The position numbers and the translations under genes were made by a program. Positions 35,535 through 47,149 of a DNA stretch of 64,000 nt are shown here, piece after piece; the first letter of the stretch is position 1, and each line of letters starts with the position of its first letter. The stretch lies in contig NC_134462.1 in assembly GCF_047948215.1 (NCBI RefSeq), positions 112,729,937-112,793,936 of the forward strand, read 5' to 3'. The notes beneath the pieces are model-generated. The model made no database searches and was not told the origin of the DNA. It worked only from the letters and a program-made list of their open reading frames with translations. Origin of the DNA: Lycorma delicatula (taxonomy: Eukaryota; Arthropoda; Insecta; Hemiptera; Fulgoridae).

Positions 35535-36339
35535 GAGATGGCTTTTGCCAACCGTTTGAATAAAATTGTTTTCTTTATAACCTCAAAATCTCATTTTACC
35601 ATGGCGAATTCTCTTGAAGTTTGCGAATTAGTTGAACCGAATGCAGCGATCTGTTTTTTTTTACTTTCCTTAGGTGAAAAATAAGTTAAAATTTAATCTC
35701 GTACGATCAAACAATACAGTCAAAGTTGTACGAACCGCTGAAATTTTTACAAGCGGATAAAAAAATTTAAATACAGTCGAACTGAATGATTGACGGCCAC
35801 CGTTGCGGGCGACCTATTGAAGTGTCAACTTCAGCCTTCAAAACGGTAAAAATTCTTTCATCTAAGATTTCCGAGAGTTACAGTTCAGATTATAGCCTAA
35901 ATAGTACGACTAAGTGTCGGTAAAGTTCATAACAATGTCACCGATAAGCTTCCGTATTGTAAAAAAAAAGCGCAAGGTGGATTGCAAGAGAGTCGACGTA
36001 TCACCCAAAGGAGACGAAACTTTGTATAGACGGAGACCTGAAAAAATTGTATCGGCGCGGGAAGGTGATGCTTTTTTTGGACGGCAGTCAAACCTGTAAT
36101 CAGTAACAAATGTAATCGATCAAGTAACAAAGAGCGTTTCGGTCGGCAGAAAGGAATACAGAGAGCAAACTTTCATCTACAGGTGACGGTAAAGTCGCGC
36201 AACCCAAATTGTTCTGCTTTGTAGGAATGTAAAAGATATTTTAATTTGGATAATTTTTTGTGCGACAGAATAATGTACGGTAGCACCGGTAGATTACGCC
36301 TACGGGCAACAGTCGGTGTGGCATAAAGCAGTTTGTTTA
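35535..36339. other. No supported gene
   Basis: Short frames (for example 35914-36099) have no recognisable domain. This may be flanking transposon sequence of the relic at 36340. Confidence 0.4.
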
Positions 36340-36890
36340 GTCCGAGCAGCAATCTCTTTTACGCAAGAACAACGCGCCTTTATTGTTGGGAGTTCCTGCG
36401 AAACGGTATCGTACGCGAAGCGTCAAGAAGATTTTTAAAATGTTTTTCCAGGTGCTAATGCGCCAAACAGATCCTCTATATGTCGTTTATTAATCGTTTT
36501 CGGGATACAGCTAGCGCGCACGACCGTAAGCGTACAAGCGGTCCGACTGTTTTAACTGACGACAGTCTGCAGACGATAAATGAAACACTTGTTCGTTCTC
36601 CAAAAACGTTTCTTCCAGAACTTTCTAGCCGGATCGCGCTATCTTACGGAAGTGTTCATAAGGCTACTAAAATTATAAAATCGCATCCGTACCGGATTAA
36701 CGTAAGTCATCGGCTCCAACAACCAGATAAGGAGAAACGAATGCAGTATTGCCGGCGATTTAGAAGTTTCATTCGAAATGTCACTTCTGTTCTAGGCAAG
36801 GTGTTTTTCAGCCGTGATGCTTGGTTTCATGTTGTACGTTAACAGTCAAAATTACAGAATAAAAAAAATACAAAGATCAAATTTTAAGAT
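36340..36890 (+). pseudogene. mariner-type transposase N-terminal relic (DUF4817-like)
   Basis: The 120-codon frame 36480-36842 reads SFINRFRDTASAHDRKRTSG, TVLTDDSLQTINETL, then SPKTFLPELSSRIALSYGSV, PYRINVSHRLQQPDKEKRMQ and KVFFSRDAWFHV. This is the classic order of a DUF4817/mariner-like transposase up to the first catalytic Asp (normally FTDEAWFH; here SRDAWFH, so the motif is damaged). Upstream in other frames FLRNGIVREASRRF and PNRSS give the earlier helix-turn-helix, so frameshifts precede 36480. The catalytic core beyond the first motif is absent. It is less decayed than the relic at 27280. Confidence 0.8.
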
Positions 36891-37174
36891 TTTTACGTTT
36901 TAAATGTAACGGGTAACTCGAAAGATGAGTTTAAATTAATTTTTTTTTTTAAATTAAAATAGTATTATTTTTTCTTACCACAGTACGGGTAAAAGGTTTT
37001 TTACGGTACAGTCTGAAAGCCCTATTGATGTACAAAATATAAATGTAACAAACTCCTATACCCCTTTTTTTTAAGCAAAATATAGCTAAAATGTACATAC
37101 TTATATCGTATAAATAATAAAATTTTGGGGAGTGGAAAATATGAAAATATTTTGGGTTTTGTTAATTTATAATC

Positions 37175-37391
37175 TCGATAAAAAATCTTTGCGAAACGTT
37201 TTTTGTTTAAGTTCCCCGGTAAAAATTTGAAATTTAAACTTTGTAGACCGGTATTACCTTCGGAGAGAAAGGATGTATTAATTTTTTTCAAAGATTGGAG
37301 AAAAGGGTTAGAGGTGCTTTGGTCGAAATATAATTTCAAATTTTTACCGGGGAACTTAAACAAAAAAGTTTCACAAAAGATTTTTTATCGA
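37175..37391. mobile_element. MITE-like element with ~61-bp terminal inverted repeats
   Basis: The left arm 37175-37235 starts TCGATAAAAAATCTTT and includes TTTAAGTTCCCCGGTAAAAA. The right arm 37331-37391 is its complement with a few mismatches and ends AAAGATTTTTTATCGA. The interior is about 95 bp. The overlapping open frames on the two strands (both starting MFKFPGKNL) arise because of the inverted repeat. Superfamily not determined. Confidence 0.85.
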
Positions 37392-37401
37392 ATGATTTTT
37401 T

Positions 37402-37427
37402 TATAGAGGGTTTCCAAACCCTCTATA
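37402..37427. repeat. Perfect 12-bp-arm palindrome
   Basis: TATAGAGGGTTT, two bases CC, then AAACCCTCTATA, 10 bp beyond the MITE. It could be a terminator-like or cruciform structure by chance; its position suggests a link with the MITE insertion. Confidence 0.75.
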
Positions 37428-38205
37428 TACATCTTTATATTTAAAACATGTGAGAGTTTGGAGCTCAGCGCCAAAGTTAAGATGATGTACAATTTTAATA
37501 AAAAAAAAAAAAATGATTCTTTTTTTATTTGCATAAGGAACAAGTAAGAAAATAATTTTGAATGTAGGGTATTTTAATTACAATGTTCAACCGATCTTAT
37601 TCAGAAACACGAACAATAAATCTACAATAATTGTTGAGTTCTACTGTAAACGTTTTTTTAGCGTACATAACATTTTCTAATTTTACATCTTTTTACAATT
37701 TTTGACACGCCGCGCCATAAATAACTCATCTGAAATCTAATTCCTCAAACAATCAATCCTTAAAGGTATTTACGTTAATAAACTGAATTATGTTTTAAAA
37801 CATAAGTTTTAAATCGGTTAGCTTTATAAGATATTTCCCAGTTTGCTGACTGACATATAAACTTCTTGCGATAATTTAAGGAATTACAAACCTCAAGTAA
37901 CATCGAGTTGTAATTATAATATTTTTATTTATTTTATTTTATTTTACATGTTTACAAGTAAACGTGTTACAAAGTAATAAAATACGACAAATTTTATTAC
38001 TAATAAAACAAATCTAAATAAAGAAATAATACGTTGTTTGTTGTTAAGAATAAAACTAAATAACACAGAAATTATATGGAGGGTATATCAGTAATAAAAC
38101 GATCCGTCACTACTTGCGGGGGTTACGTTTCGCGAATGCCAAAAACACAATACATGTAAACCTAACTTTAAACCTTAAGAGCGGGTTATTAAACACGTAA
38201 GCCTC

Positions 38206-38361
38206 CGTGACGCGAACGGTAGCGGTCTAGCCTTTCATCCGGAGGTCCCGGGTTGGAATTCCGATCAGGCATGGCATTATCACATACGTTACAAATCACT
38301 AATTTCATCCTTTGAAGCGATACTTAACGGTCATCCCGGTTCCGGAGTTAAAACAAAAAAA
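38206..38361 (+). mobile_element. SINE family 2, near full length
   Basis: The tRNA-like head has AGCGGTCTAGCCTTTCATCC (box A region) and GGTCCCGGGTTGGAATTCC (box B region), then GATCAGGCATGGCATTATCACA. Its 3' end, TCATCCTTTGAAGCGATACT...CGGTTCCGGAGTTAAAACA plus A-run, closely resembles the tail of SINE family 1. No clear target duplication. Confidence 0.8.
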
Positions 38362-39009
38362 TTCTTAAATCACAAACAAATGCATCGTTACACAGAAATA
38401 AAACGGTAATACGCGATAAATACTTTCTAGTAAGTACATCCAGATTAAATAAATATTTTAAGTAATTTTTGCATCCGACTTTATTGCGAAACATTCGATG
38501 TTCAGTAACATTAACATTACAATGTTTTATTTCAAAACGGAAAAACTAAAAACCTGAACCGTCTCGTTTGATAAAAAACTTCATTATTTGTGTTTGGTTT
38601 TAATTTTTTCCGAGTTCTTTAAATTCTTCATCGTACAATGCCGGTGCCAAGTCTAGTTAAATTGTAAAATTCATGGAAAGTTCTAGAAAAGTATCAATTT
38701 CAAAACCTTTAGTCGCTAACTGTCCGCATAAACCAAAAATTACATTCAACGATTTTAGGTTAATAGGCGTAACTGAAACCTCGTTGTCGTTATCCTTTTC
38801 CAAAAGGGTAGTGAACGGTTTCGTTAACAGCTCTTCTAGTTCTTTTCTCGGGAGTTCCTCGTATTTAGTTTGCAGAAGTTATTGAACGTCTGAAATTTCA
38901 ATTTCGTTGAAGTTTTCGTTTTTAATTTCACGTGTTAATGACACAATTTCTATCACTATACCATCGAAGGCCAAAAGGGCACTGTTTTCTAAAACACTTC
39001 TAGAGTTAC
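38362..39009. other. No supported gene
   Basis: A 70-codon Ser-rich frame at 38673-38885 has no domain and no splice partners that I can identify. Confidence 0.4.
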
Positions 39010-39190
39010 AGTCCAATAAAATTTTAGTTAATGAAATATTTTGAAATTACAAGGGTAATACACATCGGTTCGAATTTGACTTCATTCCTTTTTTAATTTA
39101 AATATATTCATTTATTAATAATTATTAACAAAAGATTATTAGGAAAAAGATGTTTACAATAAATAATAATTCATTGTATAACAAAAAGCA
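39010..39190. repeat. Partial copy of the fold-back family
   Basis: AATAAAATTTTAGTTAATGAAATATTTT, ACACATCGGTTCGAAT and the following ATTCATTTATTAATAATTATTAAC match sequence at and just beyond 5140-5270. Only one arm and its flank are present. Confidence 0.65.
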
Positions 39191-39806
39191 ATGTTCACAA
39201 CAGCCAGACTACCACACCCAACGCACACAGACAGCAGACTGGCGACAGCTGATGTCGACATTCTTACACAGCTCAGAACAATAATAATAAACAACTTGGA
39301 TTGATTAACCCAGTCCTAATGCGAAATCAGCAACTCTTAATAGTAGGTTTCTCTTAATAGTAATATTTTTAACTATTTCTCATACATTTATATAAAACAA
39401 AAAAAAAAAAAAAAATAGAATGTTAAAAAGCATTTTTTTACTTCAGTGCTGTAACATTGATTATAAATTATAAATTCATATTTTGATATTTGTTACATTA
39501 CGACCTTCATAAAAAAAAAAAAAACATTATTTTACTGTTCGTATAATTTTGATAAAAGCATGTTAAAATAGGCAATGTTTTTTCACATCAGGACATGATG
39601 ATATATTTTTCTTTATTATTATTATTTTCAGAGATTAATAATATTTATATAACATTAATTATTAATAAAAAATAATTATATATTGCTAAATAAGGTATAA
39701 GTTTATTAAATAATATATTTTAGAAATCCTTAATAATTGAAGATGTAATCGATATTATTTATTATAATCGTGAATTTTATTGTTTGTTAAAAAATTAATG
39801 TGTAAT

Positions 39807-40035
39807 CCACCGGGATTTGTCTGGTTGTAAACTGGTCATCGTAAATCTGCTGATTTCGAGGTCGAGAGTTCTAAGGTTCAAATCCTAGTAAAAATTAGTT
39901 GCTGTTATTCGGATTTAGATATTAGGTCGTGGATACCGGTATTCTTTGATGGTTGGGTTTCAATTAATTACACCGCTCAGGATCGGTCGGCCAAAGTCTG
40001 TTCAATACTACACGTTTACCGGTACATTCAGAAAG
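39807..40035 (+). mobile_element. SINE family 1, 3'-truncated, diverged
   Basis: Starts CCACCGGGATTTGTCTGG, carries the AATCTGCTGATTTCGAGG stem and box B (GTTCAAATCC), and fades after GGTACATTCAGAAAG without the tail. Confidence 0.8.
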
Positions 40036-41825
40036 ATATTGATGAATCGCTAATGGCTTTAATTGTTGATGCGACTATAAATAAAAATGTCTAAATCAAA
40101 AGTTAATTATAAACGTTGCGTGAATCGCTTTATATCTTTGCCTATAAGTTATATATTTTGTAAATACATATTTTCTAATATGTCGGCCTAACAAATCGAA
40201 AGTAAGTGTTTTTTACTAATTTTTGAAAACGACTATCCCTTTCTCAAATAAATTTAGTTAAGAAACTGTTAGTAACCAGAAAACCGTTGATTTAAAAACC
40301 CGTATGTCGGATTATGTCGATTAAAAACGGTTGGTTATTTAGTTATAAATAAGACATAATTTTAGAATATTTTTGGTCGTTCCACTCCGATGAGTAAGAT
40401 TAAAAAGGATTATACTTTTCTTAAATTTAAAAAAGTAGGATTATCTAAAGAATTTAAAATCCCACGGGTTAATAGAAGAGGAAATAAAATTATGCATATC
40501 AGTTTTTTACCGCTTATATTATGCAAGTTATTAAGTTTACAAACCGATTAGAAAGTATAACTTATTTAATATTTTTATTTATTTTAATTTCAACATATTT
40601 GGCTCTTGAATTTTTCAGCGGTTTTGAAAAAAATTAGTGATATTAACCTGAGAAGTTTAACGCATGAGAATAAGCTAATTTTGTTTTAAAATTAAAGAGA
40701 TTTCCCAAATCGTAAGAAAAATAATCTAGATTGCACTATTTGTGTAATAATTTAAAAAAATCTAAATTGACAAAATTAAATTTAGAACTGTTTATTGTAT
40801 TAAAACAGATGTAATATTATAGTAATTTTAAAAGGCTAAATTAACGTAACGGTTTTTTTACTTACAATTTAAGGGTGGATTTCAAAAATATATTTCACTG
40901 TTTCTCTACGCATAAGTATCTTTTCAAAAATATTTATTGACATTCAAAAATATATTGTATTATACTCGTGGTGAAGTATTGTTTTTGTTGAACGTAATAG
41001 GCGACGAAATAATTAATCATTCTGTAACATTAATTCCGAGGGTGGATAACTATGAATTTTACCCGAAGAGATTTTTCTTTCATTTTAGCCGCTATGTACT
41101 AAAATGTGTGTGTTGATCTTACATATTAAAAAAGAGCTCGTGCTACGATGAAGGTTATACGATATATATTTCTTTCCTCACTATCTGTCTCGCTCTTTCT
41201 AACTGTCCTAGTCAGAATCACGTGATGTTTTGTTGTGTGACAAAGGAGACTGTTTGTTTAGTCGACTAGCAGACCTGACCTACCCTATTTCTTTTATCTG
41301 TCGATAAGGCAACCCCAGATTGCTTCTATCATAAATATTTTGATTTATTGAAATCGATTCCTTTTTTCTTATTAAAATTTCTCTTTTTTTGTTGCCTTCC
41401 TATTTCCACATACCTTTTTTTTATATGGCACATCTAAAAATTATAAACACATTGAAAATGCTTTATATTAAGCAATTTTACCATTTTACATTTCATTCTT
41501 ATTTTTCCTGTTTTAAATGCATCAAAAGGTTTAATTCACGGATCATATTAGTAAACGCTTCCTAGCAATTGTTTACATTATTTGTTGTGTGTTTTCTACT
41601 TCACAACACTCTGCAAGCAGATTATTTTCAATAATTAATATTATTAATTTTCTAGACGAGATTTTTGACACAGTGCCGTTAATCGAAATTCCAATGATAT
41701 TATAAATAACTGTGAGTAAACTAAGTGAATAACATTATATACGGTAATATAATAAAATTATTATACGGTATTAGGAGTGTTTCTAAATTTTTTTTAATAG
41801 AATTAATAAAATATAGCTGGATGAT
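40036..41825. other. AT-rich stretch, no gene seen
   Basis: Contains an E-box (CACGTG) in AATCACGTGATG near 41218-41229 within a slightly GC-richer patch. No coding or repeat structure resolved. Confidence 0.5.
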
Positions 41826-44165
41826 GTTCAGCACTGGGTATAGCGAGGCTCTGGCGGCCTTAGCCCTCCGGGTCGCATAATTTACATGTTCGCCGAAGGT
41901 AAGCCGCCTGTCCAACACCACCCCCAGGTACTTAACTGTTTTCTCAAAAGGGATTTTCTCCCCTGAGATTTCCAGCTGTCTGGCCGGTTTTCGTGTCTTG
42001 CATGTGAACATCACGGCCACCGATTTTTCACCGTTGACCCTGATTCTCCACATGTCGAGCCACGGTTCCACTAAGTCCAGCTGCCTTTGGAGCCTCCGGA
42101 CCGCGTAATCCACATTTGCGGATTCGTAGAAATATGCCGTGTCGTCTGCGTAAAGGGCCGTTTTGACCCCTTCCGACAGCGGCATATCGTTCACGTACAA
42201 AGTGTAGAAGAACGGGGATGGCACTGCTCCTTGGGGAACCCCAGCGGCTATTTCTCTGGTAGAGGAAATCGTTTCCCCTACGCGCACGACAAAATGTTGG
42301 TCTAGCAGATATGACCGCATGAGTCTGACATAGCGGTAAGGGATCGCCGATCGCGCTAGCTTATAAAGCAGCCCGCTATGCCAAACTTTGTCAAAGGCCT
42401 TGGCCACATCCAGAAAAACGGCTGCAGTCACCGCTTTCCTGTTCAGGCCTCCGACAAGGTCATCTATTATTTTTACCAGATGGAGGGTAGTTGAGTGACC
42501 CTCCCTGAACCCAAATTGCTCGGGCCGCACTTCTCCCTCCATGTATCGCCTCAGTTTTTCGAGGAAAATTCTCTCGAACAACTTAGACAATACCGGTAAC
42601 AGGGAGATTGGCCTATAATTCTGTGGGAAAAGTGAACTTTTCCCCGGTTTGGGTAAACATACGACTTTGGACGTTTTCCAACAATTCGGGAAATATCCAA
42701 CGTACAAAATGGACGTGAATATCACCGAAATTGTTGTAATCACGGAGGCCGGTATGTTCCGGAATGCACGGGCGCTGATCCCGTCGACACCCGGGGCCTT
42801 GTCGGGGCTTGTGGCCTTAATGGCTGCGGAAACTTCCGCTTCAGTGACTTGGCCAATCTCTAGATGGGCGTCCTCCACCTGTGAGAAATAATCTACAAGA
42901 AAGGATTCCACCTCGGTTGTGTGCTCGTCGTTCGGGGCCGGAGGGGGGTTTGGAGTGAATTGCTCCTCCAAGGTATCGGCGAAAACCTCGGCCCTCTCTG
43001 CCTCCGAATAGGCAAGAAAACCTCGCTGCCCCACAACCGGATGGCGAGGCTTCTTCCCTTGTCGCAGTCTCCTGTTCAACCTAAACACCGAGGAGATGTC
43101 GTCAGAGACCGAGGCGAGGTACTCGTTCCACGAATCCTCTCGATGGCTTGTCAGCAGTTGTTTCACCCTGTCCGTTTGATTATAAAAGGCCCGCTTATCA
43201 GCGGGGGACAGGGTGATTCGATATCTCCTTCTCAGTCCTCGTTTCTCCGTTATGGCTTCGGAGATATGAGGAGGGAGGTCGATTCAAACAACTGCTGGAG
43301 TTTTGGCCGATGAGCTGCCTGCCAGGGCCTCGGTCATTGACGACGTGACGCGCCCGACATTGTCGTCGATTTACTCCGGGGTGTTCAGGAGCTCAGGATT
43401 TACCGGCCTGTACTCCCGCTGGAGGGTCTCGTAGAACCTTTTCCAGTTAACTGACCTTCGGGGTATAGGCGGGGGATCTCGGCCACCCCCTGCCTGACCT
43501 AGTTCCAACAGGACAGGGGAATGGTCCGAGCTGAGGTCTTCTATCGTTTCAATCATGAACGGGAGGGTACCTCCCTTCATGACTGCGATATCCAGCATGT
43601 CAGGCCTACATCTGCCTGTGCGATGAACGAACGTGAGCACCTCAGGGCCTACGACGACCAAGCGGCGGGCTCTCGCCCTTTCGTACAGCAATCTGCCATT
43701 CGGATTTGTCAGATTGCTGTTCCATGACACGTGTTTGGCATTGAGGTCGCCCATGAGTATCATGGGCCCATCCCAATTTTCCAGCACGGCATTCAGATCT
43801 GCGCCGGTTACCGCATCGTTCGGCCTGCTATAAGCCGAAACCAGCTGATACACCGTGCCCAGATGCTCCACATGCACACACGTTTGCTCTATCACGTTTG
43901 TATGAAGAACAACGCGCGTATGCATGTGGCGTCTGTGGACTAAAACCGCAGTTCCACCAAAGGTGCGGTTTCCGGGTCGAACTGGCCTATCCGTCCTATA
44001 TGTAAAATAGTTCCGAAGGGTCAGTTGCCTGTTTGGGTTCAAGCACGTCTCAGACAACAGTATCACGTCTATCAGTAGATCCTCGGCCAGACGGCTTAGT
44101 TCCTCCGTCCGGCCTACTACTGAGTTGGCGTTCCACTGCAAGAGTCTGAGGGTGGGCCTAACCAT
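41826..44165 (-). pseudogene. LINE ORF2: endonuclease plus reverse transcriptase, two internal stops
   Basis: From the ATG at 44165 one reading frame carries the whole protein. The AP-endonuclease domain (44165-43380) shows LQWNANSV, LLSETCL (catalytic Glu), GDLNAKH and SSDHSPVLLEL. The reverse transcriptase (about 42900-41900) shows KAPGVDGISARA, NYRPISLLPVLSKLFERI, LDVAKAFDKVWH, GVPQGAVPSPFFYTL and YADD at 42152-42141. Two in-frame stops lie in the linker: TAA at 43373-43371 and TGA at 43286-43284; there is no frameshift between them. The frame runs into unrelated AT-rich sequence after about 41826, so the remaining tail residues are not part of the protein. The catalytic residues visible here are intact, so the copy was young when it was damaged. 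Confidence 0.9.
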
Positions 44166-45555
44166 ACCTGGACAGTACAGCTATGAGGCACTCTATTAAG
44201 GACTGAATACAGTCCTTGAGAGATTTTGCCTGGAGCAGGCGTGGCAAAACCATCATAATGTCTGGGAGGACATCCCTCACTGTCATCTGTGACAGGAAGT
44301 CCATGCCCGTGGTCTCCAACGGGGTAGCCGGTTTCGGTTTGCCGCTGGAGGCGCCTTTTGTAGCGGCCGCCCTTTTGGTGGGGCGCGGGGCCACAGGGGC
44401 CGCGGTGTTTTTAACAGCCTGCTTGGCCTTCCCAGCCGGAGCAGGCTTTGCCTTTCCCGTCGAGGAAGGCTTGGCCTTCTTCGCCGGGGCCGGCTTTGGC
44501 GCGGCCTTTTGTTTTACCACCTTCTTGGTGGTTGCCGCCGGTTTTGGCTTGGCGGGTGTTGGGGAGGGTACCTCCCCTTTTTTCACTACCGCCTTGGACA
44601 CAGGTGCCGGCACCTCCGGTTTGGGGGCTGATTTTCCCCCACCGGCAACACGGGCCCAGCTGCGGCCGTCAACAGTCGCGGGCTTTTTAATACCCTTGAC
44701 CCTGTTGACTTGCTCCTTATAATAGGGGTAATTGGCCGGATGAGGCCCCTTGCAGTTAACGCATGAGGCTGGTTCCTCACGCGGCTTAACACATGTGACA
44801 GTGTCGTGGTCCCCACCACACTTGACACATTGCTGGGCTCTCCGGCAATAATTCGAAGAGTGCTCAAATTTTTGGCATCTGTGACACTGGGGCGGCCCCC
44901 CTCGTGACACAAAAGCGGTCACTCCGACCTTGCAATAAAAAATATCGCTGAGGTCATAAACTTTGCGGGCGCTAGGGGTCCTCTTAATGGCTACTAGGCA
45001 GGTCGGGGTTTCCCGACCGTCCCTCGTGAGGAGCTTCTTGACCGAAGTCACCTCAAAACCAAGGGAGGTCAGTTCCTCCCTTATCTCCTCCGGGGTAGCC
45101 CCATAGGGGATCCCCCGTATAACTACCTTCAGCTCCCTGTCCTTCGGGAGCTGAAAGGAGTGGAAGGCAATTCCCTTCGAGTGCAGGAAACTCTGCACCG
45201 CCCGGTAATCTGCCTCGCTGCCCAGCTGCAGCCTTATTGAGAGCCCGGTGCTTTTTGCCACCAGGCGCCCCCCAATCCTTGACTTTATGTCCCTCGCCAA
45301 TGCTGGCCACTCTTTCGGGCAGTCCAGCATTATCGGCGGGATTTTCTCCCGCCTGACGGTAGCAGGCTGTGATGGGCCCCATCATCAGCCTGCGGGTTGG
45401 CGGCTGCTGTAGCCCGCTACGGGCTCCGTCTCCATAGGAGGCGCGGAGTCCCGGCGTTTCTGGCGCTTCCTAGCGCCAGACCCGCTTTCCTCTCCACCGT
45501 CGGACAGTTCCGGGGTGGCAGAACGGGGTGGGGGAGGCCTTATTTTTTCTTCCAT
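44158..45555 (-). pseudogene. LINE ORF1: gag-like nucleic-acid-binding protein, tandem stops
   Basis: The frame opens at the ATG at 45555 (MEEKIRPPPPR), is broken by two consecutive TGA codons at 45387-45382, and then stays open from 45330 to 44158. After the N-terminal Pro/Arg-rich segment come a PRE_C2HC-like fold (LKVVIRGIPYG, EEIREELTSLGFEV) and zinc knuckles CHRCQKFEHSSNYC and CVKCGGDHDTVTC. A third knuckle, CVNCKGPHPANYPYY, has Tyr in place of the last Cys. A long Lys/Ala/Pro-rich basic tract follows (AKPAPAGKAKQA). ORF1 proteins of this type package the LINE RNA. The GCGG-rich plus-strand frames opposite it are shadows. Confidence 0.9.
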
Positions 45556-45694
45556 TGAGGAAAAATAAAACAGAAAAATTAAAAATTAAACTTAATGTAA
45601 CACTTCTTAATCTACACTTGCTGCAAAAAAAAACACTGACAAGAAAAATCAAAATAAGATATAACCCGAAAACAGATTAAATTAAAACTTCAAG

Positions 45695-45723
45695 TTTGAA
45701 GGGGTTCTTAAAACCCCTTCAAA
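45695..45723. repeat. Perfect 12-bp-arm hairpin in the LINE 5' leader
   Basis: TTTGAAGGGGTT, loop CTTAA, AACCCCTTCAAA. It lies about 140 bp upstream of the ORF1 ATG on the minus strand, in the region expected to be the 5' UTR/internal promoter. Confidence 0.85.
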
Positions 45724-46564
45724 CCGTTACTGTTGTCTGAAAGACCTCTGAAAACGTTTTCAAGTTTTAAAAAAATGTTTTATTATACAATTTGATGTAT
45801 TGTAGAGTTTTCGACATACACAATCAGCTATAAATATTCATTTTATTTTATATTTCCTTCCTTATAAAGTATTGACTCTAGTACAAAATGTATGCATCAA
45901 TGTCACCGACTGATATTACATACTAGATTATCCTTAAATATTTAACACTAGTAATTACTAGGTGTTATAGAGAGAAAAAAAATTAAATAATGATATTTCA
46001 AAATGTTTAATGGTATTTTTACCATTAAATAATAATTATTTTGTTATAATTTAAGGATGATAAGCAGTAATTACATTACTTATGCAGTGCATTACTTTTT
46101 GTACAGATAGTTGTGCTCTAGTAATTGGAAGAATCGTGAATGAGTCATTCGTTCGATTTGATTCTTTAATCGGTTTGCAGGAGAAATGAATTGGATAGGC
46201 GAGAGGAAACCAAATCTATCTCAGTTATGATTCGATTAGATACGTATCAATCTTTCTTATGCATAGCTTGTGATGGGGGATCCTCCTGCCATACTAAATT
46301 CTAGCTTGCATTGTTTACTTCATATCCACAAGTGATGCATAACTTATTACATCACCACCACTAATGTCTATTGAACATTCGGCAAATTTATTACACTGCT
46401 GATTATAAGATATTTTCAGTAACTGTGCTATTTAACCAAGTTAATCTTAAACAATTAAATTTTATCTGAAGCCCCAAAACACATTTTTTATGTTTTATCA
46501 CCAACTACAGCGAAATAAGAGCTAAATAACATATTTTTAAATTTCAAATCATTAAAAGTATTTA

Positions 46565-46842
46565 TATCTTTTTTTTTCTGTTTGACCTCTGGAAGTACCG
46601 TCAGGAATTACTTCAGAAGGTGAATATGGGTGATATGTATGAGTGTAAATGAAGTGTAATCTTGTACAGTCTCAAGTTGACCATTTCTGAGATGTGCGGT
46701 TAATTGAAACTCAACCACTAAAGAACACCGGTATTCAAATCCGTATAAAAGTAACTGCCTTTACTAGAACTTGAATCTTAGAACTCTGGACTTTGAAATC
46801 AGCTGATTGGCAACATGTTCACTGCTAAACCAACCCGGTAGG
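46565..46842 (-). mobile_element. SINE family 1, full length
   Basis: An inverted copy with a T-rich end, the tail complement CTCTGGAAGTACC, body and CCAACCCGGTAGG head complement. An exact 12-bp target-site duplication, TAAAAGTATTTA, lies at 46553-46564 and 46843-46854. Confidence 0.92.
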
Positions 46843-47149
46843 TAAAAGTATTTAAAATAAAAAATTTATCTTAAATTAATTTCTCTAAAATAGTAAATGA
46901 CAAGATGAATAATTATTATACATGACATAAATAATTAAGCTGACATCAATGTCAAATTGTACAGGACAAAATCAATCATTCAAAATAATATAGCCTGTAC
47001 TGTACTTATTTTTGAGCGAGCCATTCATTCCCTCTTTGTGTTTTTTTTTTATTACATCGATAGTTATGATTTATACTTACTTTGATGTTTTTACTAATAC
47101 TTACACAGACACACACACAAACATTTTGTTTTTAAAATTTTTTGGTTCT

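Larger units (their letters stand above)
41826..45745 (-). mobile_element. Jockey-clade LINE, two ORFs, 3' end missing
   Basis: This GC-rich block stands out from its AT-rich flanks. It encodes an ORF1 with a PRE_C2HC-like region and CCHC knuckles, followed by an ORF2 with endonuclease and reverse transcriptase; the two ORFs overlap by 8 bp (44158-44165). An AT-rich 5' leader of about 190 bp precedes ORF1. Similarity stops abruptly at about 41826, inside the part of ORF2 after the reverse transcriptase, so the C-terminal end, 3' UTR and poly-A tail are absent. This is unusual because LINE copies normally lose the 5' end. Confidence 0.92.

Noticed and set aside
35914..36130. 61- and 67-codon frames upstream of the mariner relic
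   Set aside because: Could be the transposase N-terminus in a decayed form, but no motif supports it.
37022..37406. 113-codon minus and 67-codon plus frames both beginning with MFKFPGKNL
   Set aside because: Identical starts on opposite strands come from the terminal inverted repeats of the MITE.
42649..43313. 80- and 130-codon plus-strand frames
   Set aside because: Antisense shadows of the LINE reverse-transcriptase ORF.
44216..44722. 168-codon Gly/Ala/Phe-rich frame on the plus strand
   Set aside because: Exact antisense of the Lys/Ala/Pro-rich tract of LINE ORF1; compositional shadow.
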